DNA of 64,000 bases from JAFIEN01 sp051859505 (GCA_051859505.1 JBHYFN010000005.1:1-64000); one strand, 5' to 3'. Numbered from the stretch's first letter, positions 1-7,805 are shown. Notes: generated from the letters alone by a model not told the origin. Numbers and translations are program-made.

Positions 1-12
1 GGGGGCGGCCGC

Positions 13-36
13 GGGGGGGGGGCCCCCCCCCCCCCC
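13..36. repeat. G10-C14 homopolymer palindrome
   Basis: Ten G residues (13-22) run directly into fourteen C residues (23-36), giving a self-complementary block at the left edge of the window. It sits beside an AT-core hairpin. Homopolymers this long are prone to slippage and to sequencing or assembly error, so the exact length is uncertain. It may be part of a terminator for a gene to the left, which cannot be seen. Confidence 0.6.
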
Positions 37-79
37 GCAGAAATTTGAAAAATTTCTGCCCCTAAATTTGGCCAAATTT
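37..79. repeat. AT-core palindrome pair (dispersed family, copy 1)
   Basis: The hairpin GCAGAAATTT-gaa-AAATTTCTGC (37-59) is followed by the perfect palindrome AAATTTGGCCAAATTT (64-79). The same core recurs at 4539-4593, 6018-6041, 41489-41559 and 57009-57053. Where the upstream gene is visible, each copy lies just 3' of its stop codon. Likely roles are transcription termination or protein binding. The flanking gene to the left is outside the window. Confidence 0.7.
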
Positions 80-212
80 CGGCCCCGCGTACCCCCGACC
101 GCGCCTTTCCCGCCACCGCAAAGGGCCCATGCCGCTCGCCCCCTCCTCCTGCGGTTGACAAGCCGGCCCCCGCCTCCGAAAGCTCGCGCCCAGGCTATCG
201 ACGGAGTGGATC

Positions 213-1532
213 ATGCGGCTGGCGATCATCGGAACGGGCTATGTGGGGCTGGTGTCGGGGGTCTGCCTGTCGGATTTCGGCCATGACGTGACCTGCGTGG
301 ACCTCGATCCCGCCAAGATCGCCATGCTCGACCGCGGCGAGGCGCCGATCTACGAACCCGGGCTCGAGGCGCTGATGGCCCGCAATGTCGCGGCCGGCCG
401 CCTGCGCTTCACCACCGATCTTGCCGCCGCCGTCAAGGGCGCGGGCGCGGTCTTCATCGCCGTGGGCACGCCCTCGCGCCGGGGCGATGGCCATGCGGAC
501 CTGAGCTATGTGATGGCCGCCGCCGCCGATATCGCCCGCGCGCTTGACGGCTATACCGTGGTCGTGACGAAATCCACCGTGCCCGTCGGCACCAATGCCC
601 AGGTCCGCGAGGTGATCCGCACCACCGCGCCCGGGGCCGCCTTCGACGTGGCCTCGAACCCCGAGTTCCTGCGCGAAGGTGCCGCGATCGAGGATTTCAT
701 GCGCCCCGACCGCGTCGTCGTCGGCGTCGAGACCGACCGCGCCGCCGCCGTCATGTCCGAGATCTACCGCCCGCTCTATCTGCGCGACTTTCCGATCGTC
801 ACCACCGATATCGAAAGCGCCGAGATGATCAAATATGCCGCCAACGCCTTTCTGGCCACCAAGATCACCTTCATCAACGAGATCGCGGCGCTCTGCGAAA
901 GGGTGGGCGCGGATGTGAAACAGGTGGCGCGCGGCATGGGGCTGGACGGGCGGATCGGCAACAAGTTCCTCCACGCCGGCCCCGGCTATGGCGGCTCGTG
1001 TTTTCCCAAGGATACCCGCGCCCTGGCCCGGATGGGGCAGGAGGTCGGGGTGCCCTTGCAGATCACCGAGGCGGTGATCACCGTCAACGAGGCGGTCAAG
1101 CGCCGGATGATCGACAAGCTGCGCGACCTCTGCGACGGCAGTTTCAACGGCCGCACCATCGCCGTGCTGGGCGTGACCTTCAAGCCCAACACCGATGACA
1201 TGCGCGACGCGCCCTCGCTGACGCTTGTGCCGGCGATGCTGGGGGGCGGGGCTGCGGTGCGGCTTTGCGATCCGCAGGGCCGCCACGAGGGCGCGGCCCT
1301 TCTGCCCGGGGCGCTCTGGCTCGAGGATCCCTACGAGGCCGCGGAAGGCGCCGATCTTGTCGTGCTGCTGACCGAGTGGAACGAGTTTCGCGCGCTTGAT
1401 CTGTCGCGGCTGGCGGGCGGGATGGCGCGGGCGCGGATGGCGGATCTGCGCAACATCTATTCCGGCCCGGATGCGATCGCGGCCGGGTTCGAGGCCTACG
1501 ATTCCATCGGGCGCGCGCCCCTGCCGGGCTGA
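213..1532 (+). CDS. ugd: UDP-glucose 6-dehydrogenase
   Basis: The 439-residue cytosolic enzyme oxidises UDP-glucose to UDP-glucuronate with two NAD+, supplying uronic acids for exopolysaccharide, capsule or LPS. The N-terminus has the Rossmann motif GTGYVG (about residues 7-12). The catalytic cysteine lies in GGSCFPKDT (Cys263), and the C-terminal UDP-binding domain is complete, so length and domain order are normal. The ATG at 213 follows a GGAG Shine-Dalgarno and places the Rossmann strand right at the N-terminus. It stands alone, with no other polysaccharide gene visible nearby. The family assignment is secure; which polymer it feeds is not known. Confidence 0.95.
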   Translation: MRLAIIGTGYVGLVSGVCLSDFGHDVTCVDLDPAKIAMLDRGEAPIYEPGLEALMARNVAAGRLRFTTDLAAAVKGAGAVFIAVGTPSRRGDGHADLSYVMAAAADIARALDGYTVVVTKSTVPVGTNAQVREVIRTTAPGAAFDVASNPEFLREGAAIEDFMRPDRVVVGVETDRAAAVMSEIYRPLYLRDFPIVTTDIESAEMIKYAANAFLATKITFINEIAALCERVGADVKQVARGMGLDGRIGNKFLHAGPGYGGSCFPKDTRALARMGQEVGVPLQITEAVITVNEAVKRRMIDKLRDLCDGSFNGRTIAVLGVTFKPNTDDMRDAPSLTLVPAMLGGGAAVRLCDPQGRHEGAALLPGALWLEDPYEAAEGADLVVLLTEWNEFRALDLSRLAGGMARARMADLRNIYSGPDAIAAGFEAYDSIGRAPLPG

Positions 1533-1803
1533 TCGTTCGGGCCCGGGGCAGGGTCCGCGGTAGGGGCCCGGCCAGGGTCAAGGCGGGGGCCTGTTCGGCA
1601 CCGCTGTCGCCCAGGGGCCGGCCGGCGGAAATTCGTGAAAATGTCACTTGATTTGCGGCGCCGAATGCCCCATCTGCGCGGTCAAGACGCCAACGCACGC
1701 GCCTCTGGCCAAAGCAGTCACTGCTCACGTGTTTACGTAGCGACGGTAACGTCTCCCTTGGAACTGAGCGGCCATAGATGGCCGGGTCTACTGGAGATGA
1801 CCG
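1533..1803 (+). ncRNA. Structured leader of the ornithine decarboxylase gene (speF-type leader candidate)
   Basis: This 271-base leader is rich in inverted repeats, for example AGCAGT-c-ACTGCT (1713-1725) and CGGCCAT-ag-ATGGCCG (1769-1784). The second ends just before the decarboxylase Shine-Dalgarno GGAG (1793-1796). Conserved 'speF' leader RNAs are known upstream of alphaproteobacterial ornithine decarboxylase genes, and this is the expected position for one. The identification rests on position and structure, not on a covariance-model search. An open frame inside the leader is described separately. Confidence 0.5.
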
Positions 1804-1925
1804 ATGACTGCTTTTCTCGCCGGGGCCTCGGCCCCTGTCGGCGTTGCCGACTCGTCCCTTCTCGCGCTCGACACCCTCCCTGCCCCCAACCGGCTCGAGG
1901 CCTTTTGCGCCACCGCGGCCTTTGA
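1635..1925 (+). CDS. Possible regulatory upstream frame overlapping the decarboxylase start
   Basis: An open frame begins at GTG 1635 (alternative ATG 1641 or 1665) and reads MKMSLDLRRRMPHLRGQD near its N-terminus. It continues for up to 96 codons, ending about 120 bases inside the decarboxylase gene in a different frame. The stretch R-x-MPHLR resembles RTMPHIR in the E. coli SpeFL leader peptide, which senses ornithine in the ribosome and controls speF. The downstream gene here is also an ornithine decarboxylase. No strong Shine-Dalgarno is visible, and only the N-terminal part looks meaningful. Treat this as a candidate leader peptide rather than an established gene. Confidence 0.35.
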   Translation: MKMSLDLRRRMPHLRGQDANARASGQSSHCSRVYVATVTSPLELSGHRWPGLLEMTDDCFSRRGLGPCRRCRLVPSRARHPPCPQPARGLLRHRGL

Positions 1926-3009
1926 CCGCCCGACCCTCGTGCTTGATGTGGATCGGGTGGCGGCGCAATATGCGGCGCTCAAGGCCGGGCTGGGCCGGGC
2001 CGATATCCATTACGCGGTGAAGGCCAATCCCCATCCCGCCATCCTTGCGCGGCTGATCGCGCTGGGATCGCATTTCGACGCCGCCAGCCGCGGCGAGATC
2101 GAGACCTGCCTCTCGCTTGGCGCGGATCCGGCCACGATTTCCTTCGGCAACACGGTCAAGCGCGCCTCCGACATCGCCTTTGCCCATGGGCGGGGGATCA
2201 CGCTCTTTGCCGCTGACAGTGCCGAAGAGCTTGAGAAGATTGCAGAAAACGCCCCCGGCGCGCAGGTCTACATCCGCCTGATCGTCGAGGTGAGCGAGGC
2301 CGACTGGCCGCTCTCGCGCAAGTTCGGCTGCGATGGGGCGATGGCGCTTGACCTGCTGGACCGGGCAAAGGCGCTGGGGCTGGCGCCGGTCGGTTTCTCC
2401 TTCCATGTCGGCAGCCAGACCCGGCAGTCGGCGATGTGGGCCGGAACGCTGGACCGGCTGGCCGAGACCTGGGCTGCGGCCCGCGCCGCCGGGCACGAGC
2501 TGACGCTTCTCAACATCGGCGGCGGCTTCCCGGCCTTCTATGGCGAAGAGATCGAGGCCCCGACCCACTATGCCGCCCGCGTGATGCAGCTGGTGGGCGA
2601 AAGGTTCGGCTCCGTGCCGCGGATCATGGCCGAACCCGGGCGGGGCCTCGTGGCCGAAGCCGGGATGATCGTGGCTGAGGTGATGCTGGTCAGCCGCAAG
2701 TCCGAACGCGACATGCACCGCTGGGTCTATCTCTCGATCGGGCGCTTCTCGGGCCTGGCCGAGACCGAGGGCGAGGCGATCCGCTATCAGTTCGTCACCG
2801 AGCGCGACGGCGAGCCGACCGGCCCCTGTATCCTGGCCGGCCCGTCCTGCGATTCGGCCGATGTGCTCTACGAGCGGCGCCCGATGCCGCTGCCGCTGGG
2901 CCTGCGCGCCGGGGACCGGATCCTGATCCGCAACACCGGGGCCTATACCTCGACCTATTCCTCGCTGGGGTTCAACGGCTTCCCGCCGCTTGAGGTCGTC
3001 ACGCTCTGA
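1804..3009 (+). CDS. Type III PLP-dependent ornithine (or lysine/ornithine) decarboxylase
   Basis: The 401-residue alanine-racemase-fold decarboxylase is predicted to convert ornithine to putrescine (possibly also lysine to cadaverine), the entry step of polyamine synthesis in the cytosol. The PLP lysine is Lys73 in HYAVKANP. The barrel motifs FHVGSQ, GGGFP and EPGR follow, and the cross-subunit catalytic cysteine is Cys349 in GPSCDSADV. The ATG at 1804 has a GGAG 7 bases upstream. The long leader suggests post-transcriptional control by polyamines or ornithine. Substrate preference between ornithine and lysine cannot be settled from sequence alone. Confidence 0.9.
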   Translation: MTAFLAGASAPVGVADSSLLALDTLPAPNRLEAFCATAAFDRPTLVLDVDRVAAQYAALKAGLGRADIHYAVKANPHPAILARLIALGSHFDAASRGEIETCLSLGADPATISFGNTVKRASDIAFAHGRGITLFAADSAEELEKIAENAPGAQVYIRLIVEVSEADWPLSRKFGCDGAMALDLLDRAKALGLAPVGFSFHVGSQTRQSAMWAGTLDRLAETWAAARAAGHELTLLNIGGGFPAFYGEEIEAPTHYAARVMQLVGERFGSVPRIMAEPGRGLVAEAGMIVAEVMLVSRKSERDMHRWVYLSIGRFSGLAETEGEAIRYQFVTERDGEPTGPCILAGPSCDSADVLYERRPMPLPLGLRAGDRILIRNTGAYTSTYSSLGFNGFPPLEVVTL

Positions 3010-3028
3010 TCCCGCGTCTTGCGGTGGG

Positions 3029-3052
3029 CCCGGCAGGATCACTCCTGCCGGG
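3029..3052 (+). terminator. Hairpin after the decarboxylase gene
   Basis: A perfect stem CCCGGCAGGA-tcac-TCCTGCCGGG begins 20 bases after the stop codon. It lacks a clear T-run; a G-rich tandem repeat follows instead. It is probably a terminator or an mRNA-stabilising hairpin. Confidence 0.5.
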
Positions 3053-3058
3053 CAGGGC

Positions 3059-3136
3059 GGCGAGAGGGGCGGCGAGAGGGGCGACCGGAAGGGCGGCGGG
3101 CGGGGTGACTGGCAGGGCGACTGGAAGGGCGACTGG
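3059..3136 (+). repeat. 12-bp-period G-rich tandem repeat (locus 1)
   Basis: Six and a half contiguous 12-base units: GGCGAGAGGGGC twice, GACCGGAAGGGC, GGCGGGCGGGGT, GACTGGCAGGGC, GACTGGAAGGGC and GACTGG. The array lies between the decarboxylase and the DUF3422 gene. Arrays with the same 12-base period occur at 14944, 38794, 58861 and 62399. Confidence 0.75.
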
Positions 3137-3247
3137 CTGTATACGACAGTGTGCGGCTAAGTATTTCATAAGTCATGATTATCCTGTTTACACCGGCGAT
3201 GCGCGGACTAGACTCAACGTTTAACCGAGTCGGGGGCACCGGATCAG

Positions 3248-4528
3248 ATGGGCGCGATCAAGGATCATCCGCTGCGCTATGCGATGTCGAACGAGCTGCA
3301 TGCGCGGCCCTTTCCGACCGTCACCCTGCCCAGCCGCGCGGCCTATCTTGCGATCAAGCCCGCCCAGAACGCGGCCGCGCGCGACAGGGATGCCGACCGG
3401 GCGCATCTTGTTGCGCTGCTTGACCGTTTCGGCGCCAGCCATCCCCAGCCGGGCGCGACGCATTGGTTCGGCCAGATCGGCAAGCACCGGCTGAAATGGG
3501 AAAGCCACACCGAATTCACCACCTATACGCTGTTCGTCGAGGGGCTGGATGACCGCGCCTTCGATCCGGCCACCTTCGACATCTTCCCGGCCGACTGGCT
3601 GGCCGAGGCGCCGGGCACGCGCATCACCTCGGCGCTGATCCGGATCGAGCTTGGCCTGGGCGATGACGAGATCTCGCAGCGCGCGGGCGAGTGGTTCGTG
3701 CCCGAAAGCCTTGCGCTCAGCACGGTTCTGGAAGGGGATCTGGTGATCGGGGCCGATTTCCGGATCGACGCGGCCGGGCATCAGCGCATCGCCATCTTCG
3801 CGCGCGAAGGCACGGGCGAGCGCCGCGTCGGGCGGGTGGTCCAGCGCCTCTGCGAGATCGAGACCTACAAGACGATGTCGATGCTGGGCCTGGCGCGGGC
3901 GCGCGATCTTTCGCCCCGGCTGGGCAAGATCGACCGGCAGCTTTCGGCGCTGGTCTCGACCATGAGCAGCGAGATGCCGGATGCCGATGCTGCGCTGACC
4001 TCGCTGCTGACGGTCTCGGCCGAGCTCGAGAACATCATCGCCCAGTCCAGCTTTCGCTTTGGTGCGACCGAGGCTTACGAGACGATCGTGAACCAGCGGA
4101 TCAACGTGCTGCGGGAAGAACGATTCGCGGGGCGCCAGACCTTCGCCGAATTCATGATGCGCCGCTTCGATCCGGCGATGCGCACCGTGAAATCGACCGA
4201 GAAGCGGCTGCAGGCCATGTCGGACCGGGCGCTGCGGGCCAGCGATCTGTTGCGGACGCGGGTGGATGTGCAACGCTCGGCGCAGAACCAGCAACTGCTG
4301 GAAAGCATGGACAAGCGGGCCGATCTGCAGTTGCGGCTGCAGCGGACCGTCGAAGGATTGTCGGTGGTGGCGATCAGCTATTATGCGCTGAACCTCGTGC
4401 TCTACATGCTCAAGCCGGTGGGGCAGGAATTCGGGGTGGCGGATGCCGTTCTGGGGGCGATCGCCGCGCCGCTGGTGGTGCTGGTTGTCTGGGGCCTGAT
4501 CCGTCGCATCAGGCGCGCGGTCGAATAG
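3248..4528 (+). CDS. DUF3422 family membrane-anchored protein
   Basis: This 426-residue protein matches the DUF3422 family, which is widespread in proteobacteria and has no established function. The N-terminus carries the family hallmark with NELHARPFP. The middle is rich in charged helices that look partly coiled-coil (about residues 240-370), and the C-terminus has two hydrophobic segments (about 375-420) followed by a basic tail. It is probably an inner-membrane protein with a large cytosolic domain. The ATG at 3248 matches the expected family N-terminus. It is followed by AT-core palindromes and is probably transcribed alone. No specific function is claimed. Confidence 0.85.
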   Translation: MGAIKDHPLRYAMSNELHARPFPTVTLPSRAAYLAIKPAQNAAARDRDADRAHLVALLDRFGASHPQPGATHWFGQIGKHRLKWESHTEFTTYTLFVEGLDDRAFDPATFDIFPADWLAEAPGTRITSALIRIELGLGDDEISQRAGEWFVPESLALSTVLEGDLVIGADFRIDAAGHQRIAIFAREGTGERRVGRVVQRLCEIETYKTMSMLGLARARDLSPRLGKIDRQLSALVSTMSSEMPDADAALTSLLTVSAELENIIAQSSFRFGATEAYETIVNQRINVLREERFAGRQTFAEFMMRRFDPAMRTVKSTEKRLQAMSDRALRASDLLRTRVDVQRSAQNQQLLESMDKRADLQLRLQRTVEGLSVVAISYYALNLVLYMLKPVGQEFGVADAVLGAIAAPLVVLVVWGLIRRIRRAVE

Positions 4529-4538
4529 GTCGGGCGCG

Positions 4539-4593
4539 CCGGAATTTGGCCAAATTCCGGCACCCTGCGGGAAATTTGGCCAAATTTCCCGCA
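4539..4593. repeat. AT-core palindromes (dispersed family, copy 2)
   Basis: There are two perfect palindromes here. One is 22 bases (4539-4560, centre TTTGGCCAAA) and one is 28 bases (4566-4593, centre AAATTTGGCCAAATTT with GC-rich outer arms). They begin 11 bases after the DUF3422 stop codon. Either could act as a terminator hairpin, although neither has a poly-T tail. Confidence 0.8.
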
Positions 4594-4665
4594 TCCCCCG
4601 GTCTGCCGCTTGCGCTTGCCCCCCGGACGCGGGATGACGCTGTGACAGGATCGCTCGGAGGCCAG

Positions 4666-6012
4666 ATGGCGGATTTCGTGATCTCGGATCGCATGCCCGT
4701 GGAACATGCGGGCCCGCCGCCGGCCGAGGCGGATGTTGTGGTGATCGGCGGCGGCATCATCGGCGTCATGACCGCGTGGCATCTGGCGAAAGCCGGTCTG
4801 CGGGCGGTGGTCGTGGAAAAGGGGCGGGTCGGCGGCGAGCAATCCTCGCGCAACTGGGGCTGGATCCGCCAGCAGGGGCGCGATCCGGCCGAACTGCCGA
4901 TCATGATCGAGGCCAATGCGATCTGGCAGGCTCTGGCGCAGCGGCTGGGGCCGGAACTGGGTCTGGCGCGGACCGGTGTGCTTTACCTTGCGGACAGCGA
5001 AAAGGATGTGGCCGGTTACGAGGCCTGGCTGGTTCATGCGCGCGCGCATGGGCTTGATACGGAGATTCGGACCTCGGCCCAGGTGGCCGAGATGATGCCT
5101 TCTGCTGCCCGGTCCTGGCGGGCCGGCCTCTGGACCGCCTCCGACATGCGGGCCGAGCCCTGGGTCGCGGTGCCGATGCTGGCGCGGATGGCTGTCGAGG
5201 ACGGCGTGACCATCGTCGAGAACTGCGCCGCGCGGATGCTCGACATCTCGGCCGGAAAGGTCAGCGGGGTCGTGACCGAGGCGGGCCGGATCGCGGCGCC
5301 GCAGGTTGTCGTGGCCGGGGGCGCGTGGTCGTCGTTGTTCCTGCGGCGCCATGGTGTGAGCATCCCCCAGCTTTCGGTTAAGGCCACGGTCCTGGCCACG
5401 GCGCCGGTGAGCGAGGTCTTTGCCGGGCAGGCGGCGGATGGGCGGCTGGCCTGGCGCCGGCGGGCGGACGGGGGCTATACGCTCGCGCCCGGGCGGTTTC
5501 ACGAGTTCTTCATCGGCCCCGATGCCTTTCGCGCCCTCCGGCTTTACCTGCCGCAGTTGCGGGCCGATTTCACCGGCACCTCGTTTCACCTCTCCGCCCC
5601 GCCCGGCTATCCCGATGCCTGGCGCCAGGAACGGCAATGGCAGGGCGACCGGCCCTCGCCTTTCGAGCGCAACCGTGTGCTGAACCCCGCGCCGCATCGC
5701 CGGATGGTCCAGCGCCTGTCTGAGATGTTCGCCGAAACCTTCCCCGCGCTTGGCAAGGTGCCGGTGGCGCGGGCCTGGGCCGGGATGATCGACACGATGC
5801 CCGATACGGTGCCGGTCGTGGATCACGCACCGGGGGTGGCGGGCCTGACGATTGCCACGGGCATGAGCGGGCATGGCTTCGGGATCGGCCCGGCGATGGG
5901 GCGGGTGGTTGCCGATCTGGTGCGTGGCGTGCCGGTGGGCCATGATCTTGACCGGTTCCGCGCCGCGCGCTTTACCGACGGCTCCCCTCTGGTGATCGGC
6001 CCGGCGCTGTAG
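4666..6012 (+). CDS. FAD-dependent oxidoreductase of the DAO family
   Basis: A 448-residue flavoprotein of the D-amino-acid oxidase / sarcosine oxidase superfamily, likely oxidising a primary or secondary amine of an amino-acid-like substrate. The dinucleotide-binding motif is VVVIGGGIIGVMTAWHLA (about residues 24-41), followed by the acidic end EKGRV of the second strand. The C-terminal FAD motif reads GLTIATGMSGHGFGIGP. The ATG at 4666 is preceded by GGAGG at 4-base spacing. The frame is open much further upstream but in antisense-like sequence, so this start is preferred. The substrate is unknown. It is flanked on both sides by AT-core palindromes and is probably monocistronic. Confidence 0.85.
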   Translation: MADFVISDRMPVEHAGPPPAEADVVVIGGGIIGVMTAWHLAKAGLRAVVVEKGRVGGEQSSRNWGWIRQQGRDPAELPIMIEANAIWQALAQRLGPELGLARTGVLYLADSEKDVAGYEAWLVHARAHGLDTEIRTSAQVAEMMPSAARSWRAGLWTASDMRAEPWVAVPMLARMAVEDGVTIVENCAARMLDISAGKVSGVVTEAGRIAAPQVVVAGGAWSSLFLRRHGVSIPQLSVKATVLATAPVSEVFAGQAADGRLAWRRRADGGYTLAPGRFHEFFIGPDAFRALRLYLPQLRADFTGTSFHLSAPPGYPDAWRQERQWQGDRPSPFERNRVLNPAPHRRMVQRLSEMFAETFPALGKVPVARAWAGMIDTMPDTVPVVDHAPGVAGLTIATGMSGHGFGIGPAMGRVVADLVRGVPVGHDLDRFRAARFTDGSPLVIGPAL

Positions 6013-6017
6013 GGGGC

Positions 6018-6041
6018 GCGGAAATTTGGCCAAATTTCCGC
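6018..6041. repeat. AT-core palindrome (dispersed family, copy 3)
   Basis: A perfect 24-base palindrome with arms GCGGAAATTTGG / CCAAATTTCCGC, 5 bases after the stop of the FAD oxidoreductase. Same family as at 4566. Confidence 0.8.
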
Positions 6042-6163
6042 TTGCGCCCGGTCGGCGCCCGAGGCGCTGACAGCCCGGCGCGGGGCCCGTGGCAAATTAC
6101 ATTTGACTTATGGCATGTGTTCTGGTCTTTGCCGGCGGGCCGTGCTCCTGTCGGGGAAAGACC

Positions 6164-6403
6164 ATGCGACTGCTTGACGAAACGCCCCTCTGGCTTGCCG
6201 TGTTCCTCGCGCTGACGCTGGGCCTGTCGCCCTTCCTGCCCGAACCGCATCTGGTCGAAAAGCTGCGGATGCTCCGGAACGGCGAGTTGCGTGCCGCCAT
6301 CGATATCTTCGACCTGCTGCTCCACGGCCTCCCCTGGCTCCTGCTGATCGCCAAGCTGATCCGTCTGATCACCCGCCCCCCGGGCCGATCCGGCGAAGGT
6401 TGA
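6164..6403 (+). CDS. Small conserved membrane protein (79 residues)
   Basis: The predicted 79-residue protein has a hydrophobic N-terminal segment (about residues 8-24, LWLAVFLALTLGLSPF) and a second one (about 47-66, FDLLLHGLPWLLLIAKLI), so two membrane passes. Similar small proteins are conserved in Rhodobacterales and are often labelled 'RND transporter' without good reason; it is far too short for that. The ATG at 6164 is the first sensible start. It precedes hemA by about 180 bases, with an FNR box between them, so it probably belongs to a different transcription unit. Function unknown. Confidence 0.65.
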   Translation: MRLLDETPLWLAVFLALTLGLSPFLPEPHLVEKLRMLRNGELRAAIDIFDLLLHGLPWLLLIAKLIRLITRPPGRSGEG

Positions 6404-6420
6404 CCAAGGGGCGGGGCGAT

Positions 6421-6434
6421 TTGATCAGGATCAA
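6421..6434. promoter_or_regulatory. FNR/FnrL box upstream of hemA
   Basis: TTGATCAGGATCAA is a perfect match to the FNR consensus TTGAT-N4-ATCAA, centred about 154 bases before the proposed hemA start. hemA of phototrophic and denitrifying Rhodobacterales is known to respond to oxygen through FnrL. This predicts oxygen-dependent control of tetrapyrrole synthesis here. Confidence 0.85.
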
Positions 6435-6581
6435 GGTGAGGGCCGCGAGGCACTGCCAGAAGAGGGCAGGTCGTCCGCTCCGGCACCGGATTTCCGGCGG
6501 GGCAGGGCGGCAAAATGTAGCGTGTTGCCCCAGTGCCGGGCGGACTATATGACCCGACAGACGGAAGTGAAGGACAGAGCC

Positions 6582-7805
6582 TTGGACTATACCGCCCAGC
6601 TTGAGACCGCCCTTGATCGCCTGCACGAAGAAGGCCGCTACCGCACCTTCATCGACATCGCGCGCAAGAACGGTCAGTTTCCCCATGCCGTCTGGCACCG
6701 CCCCGACGGGCAGGAACAGCCGGTAACCGTCTGGTGCGGCAATGATTACCTTGGCATGGGCCAGCATCCGGCCGTGCTTGCCGCCATGCATGAGGCGGTC
6801 GAGGCGGTGGGGGCCGGTTCGGGCGGCACGCGCAACATCTCGGGCACCACGGTCTATCACAAGCGGCTCGAGGCGGAACTGGCCGATCTGCATGGCAAGG
6901 AAGCGGCGCTTCTGTTCACCAGCGCCTATATCGCCAATGACGCCACGCTTTCGACGCTGCCCAAGCTGTTTCCGGGCCTCATCATCTATTCCGACGCGCT
7001 CAACCACGCCAGCATGATCGAGGGCGTGCGCCGCAACGGCGGGGCCAAGCGGATCTTCCGCCACAATGACGTGGCGCATCTGCGCGAGCTTCTGGCCGCC
7101 GACGATCCGGCGGCCCCCAAGCTGATCGCCTTCGAATCGATCTATTCGATGGACGGCGATTTCGGCCCGATCGAGGCGATCTGCGATCTGGCCGATGAAT
7201 TCGGCGCGCTGACCTATATCGACGAGGTTCATGCCGTGGGCATGTATGGCCCCCGCGGGGCCGGCGTGGCCGAGCGGGACGGGCTGATGCACCGCATCGA
7301 CATCATCAACGGCACGCTGGCCAAGGCCTTTGGCGTCTTCGGCGGCTATATCGCGGCCAGTGCCAGGATGGTGGATGCCGTGCGCTCCTACGCGCCGGGT
7401 TTCATCTTCACCACTTCGCTGCCGCCGGCCGTGGCGGCGGGGGCTGCGGCCAGCGTCGCCCATCTGAAGACCGATCAGGCGATCCGCGAGCGGCATCAGA
7501 CCCAGGCGAAGATCCTGAAATTCCGCCTCAAGGGGCTGGGGATGCCGATCATCGACCACGGCAGCCATATCGTGCCGCTGATCGTGGGCGATCCCGTCCA
7601 TACCAAGATGCTGTCCGATATGCTGTTGTCGGATCACGGAATTTACGTGCAGCCGATCAACTTCCCCACCGTCCCGCGCGGGACAGAGCGGCTGCGCTTC
7701 ACCCCTTCGCCGGTTCACGGACCGCGTGAAATGGATGCACTCGTGCGCGCCCTCGACAGCCTCTGGTCGCATTGTGCGCTGAATCGTGCCGAGCTTGCCG
7801 GCTGA
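6582..7805 (+). CDS. hemA: 5-aminolevulinate synthase
   Basis: ALAS condenses glycine with succinyl-CoA to give 5-aminolevulinate, the first step of heme and other tetrapyrrole synthesis by the C4 (Shemin) pathway. The TTG at 6582 gives a 407-residue protein whose N-terminus (MDYTAQLETALDRLH) and length match Rhodobacter HemA, and an AAGGA lies 7 bases upstream. An in-frame ATG at 6549 is possible but less likely. The glycine-rich segment is GAGSGGTRNISGT, and the PLP lysine is Lys248 in NGTLAKAFG, the same number as in the Rhodobacter enzyme. A FNR box upstream suggests oxygen control. The rare TTG start may limit expression. Confidence 0.96.
   Translation: MDYTAQLETALDRLHEEGRYRTFIDIARKNGQFPHAVWHRPDGQEQPVTVWCGNDYLGMGQHPAVLAAMHEAVEAVGAGSGGTRNISGTTVYHKRLEAELADLHGKEAALLFTSAYIANDATLSTLPKLFPGLIIYSDALNHASMIEGVRRNGGAKRIFRHNDVAHLRELLAADDPAAPKLIAFESIYSMDGDFGPIEAICDLADEFGALTYIDEVHAVGMYGPRGAGVAERDGLMHRIDIINGTLAKAFGVFGGYIAASARMVDAVRSYAPGFIFTTSLPPAVAAGAAASVAHLKTDQAIRERHQTQAKILKFRLKGLGMPIIDHGSHIVPLIVGDPVHTKMLSDMLLSDHGIYVQPINFPTVPRGTERLRFTPSPVHGPREMDALVRALDSLWSHCALNRAELAG

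Noticed and set aside
3691..4665. Upstream extension of the FAD oxidoreductase frame over the DUF3422 gene
   Set aside because: The frame stays open by chance. The ATG at 4666 has a strong Shine-Dalgarno and gives the expected family N-terminus.
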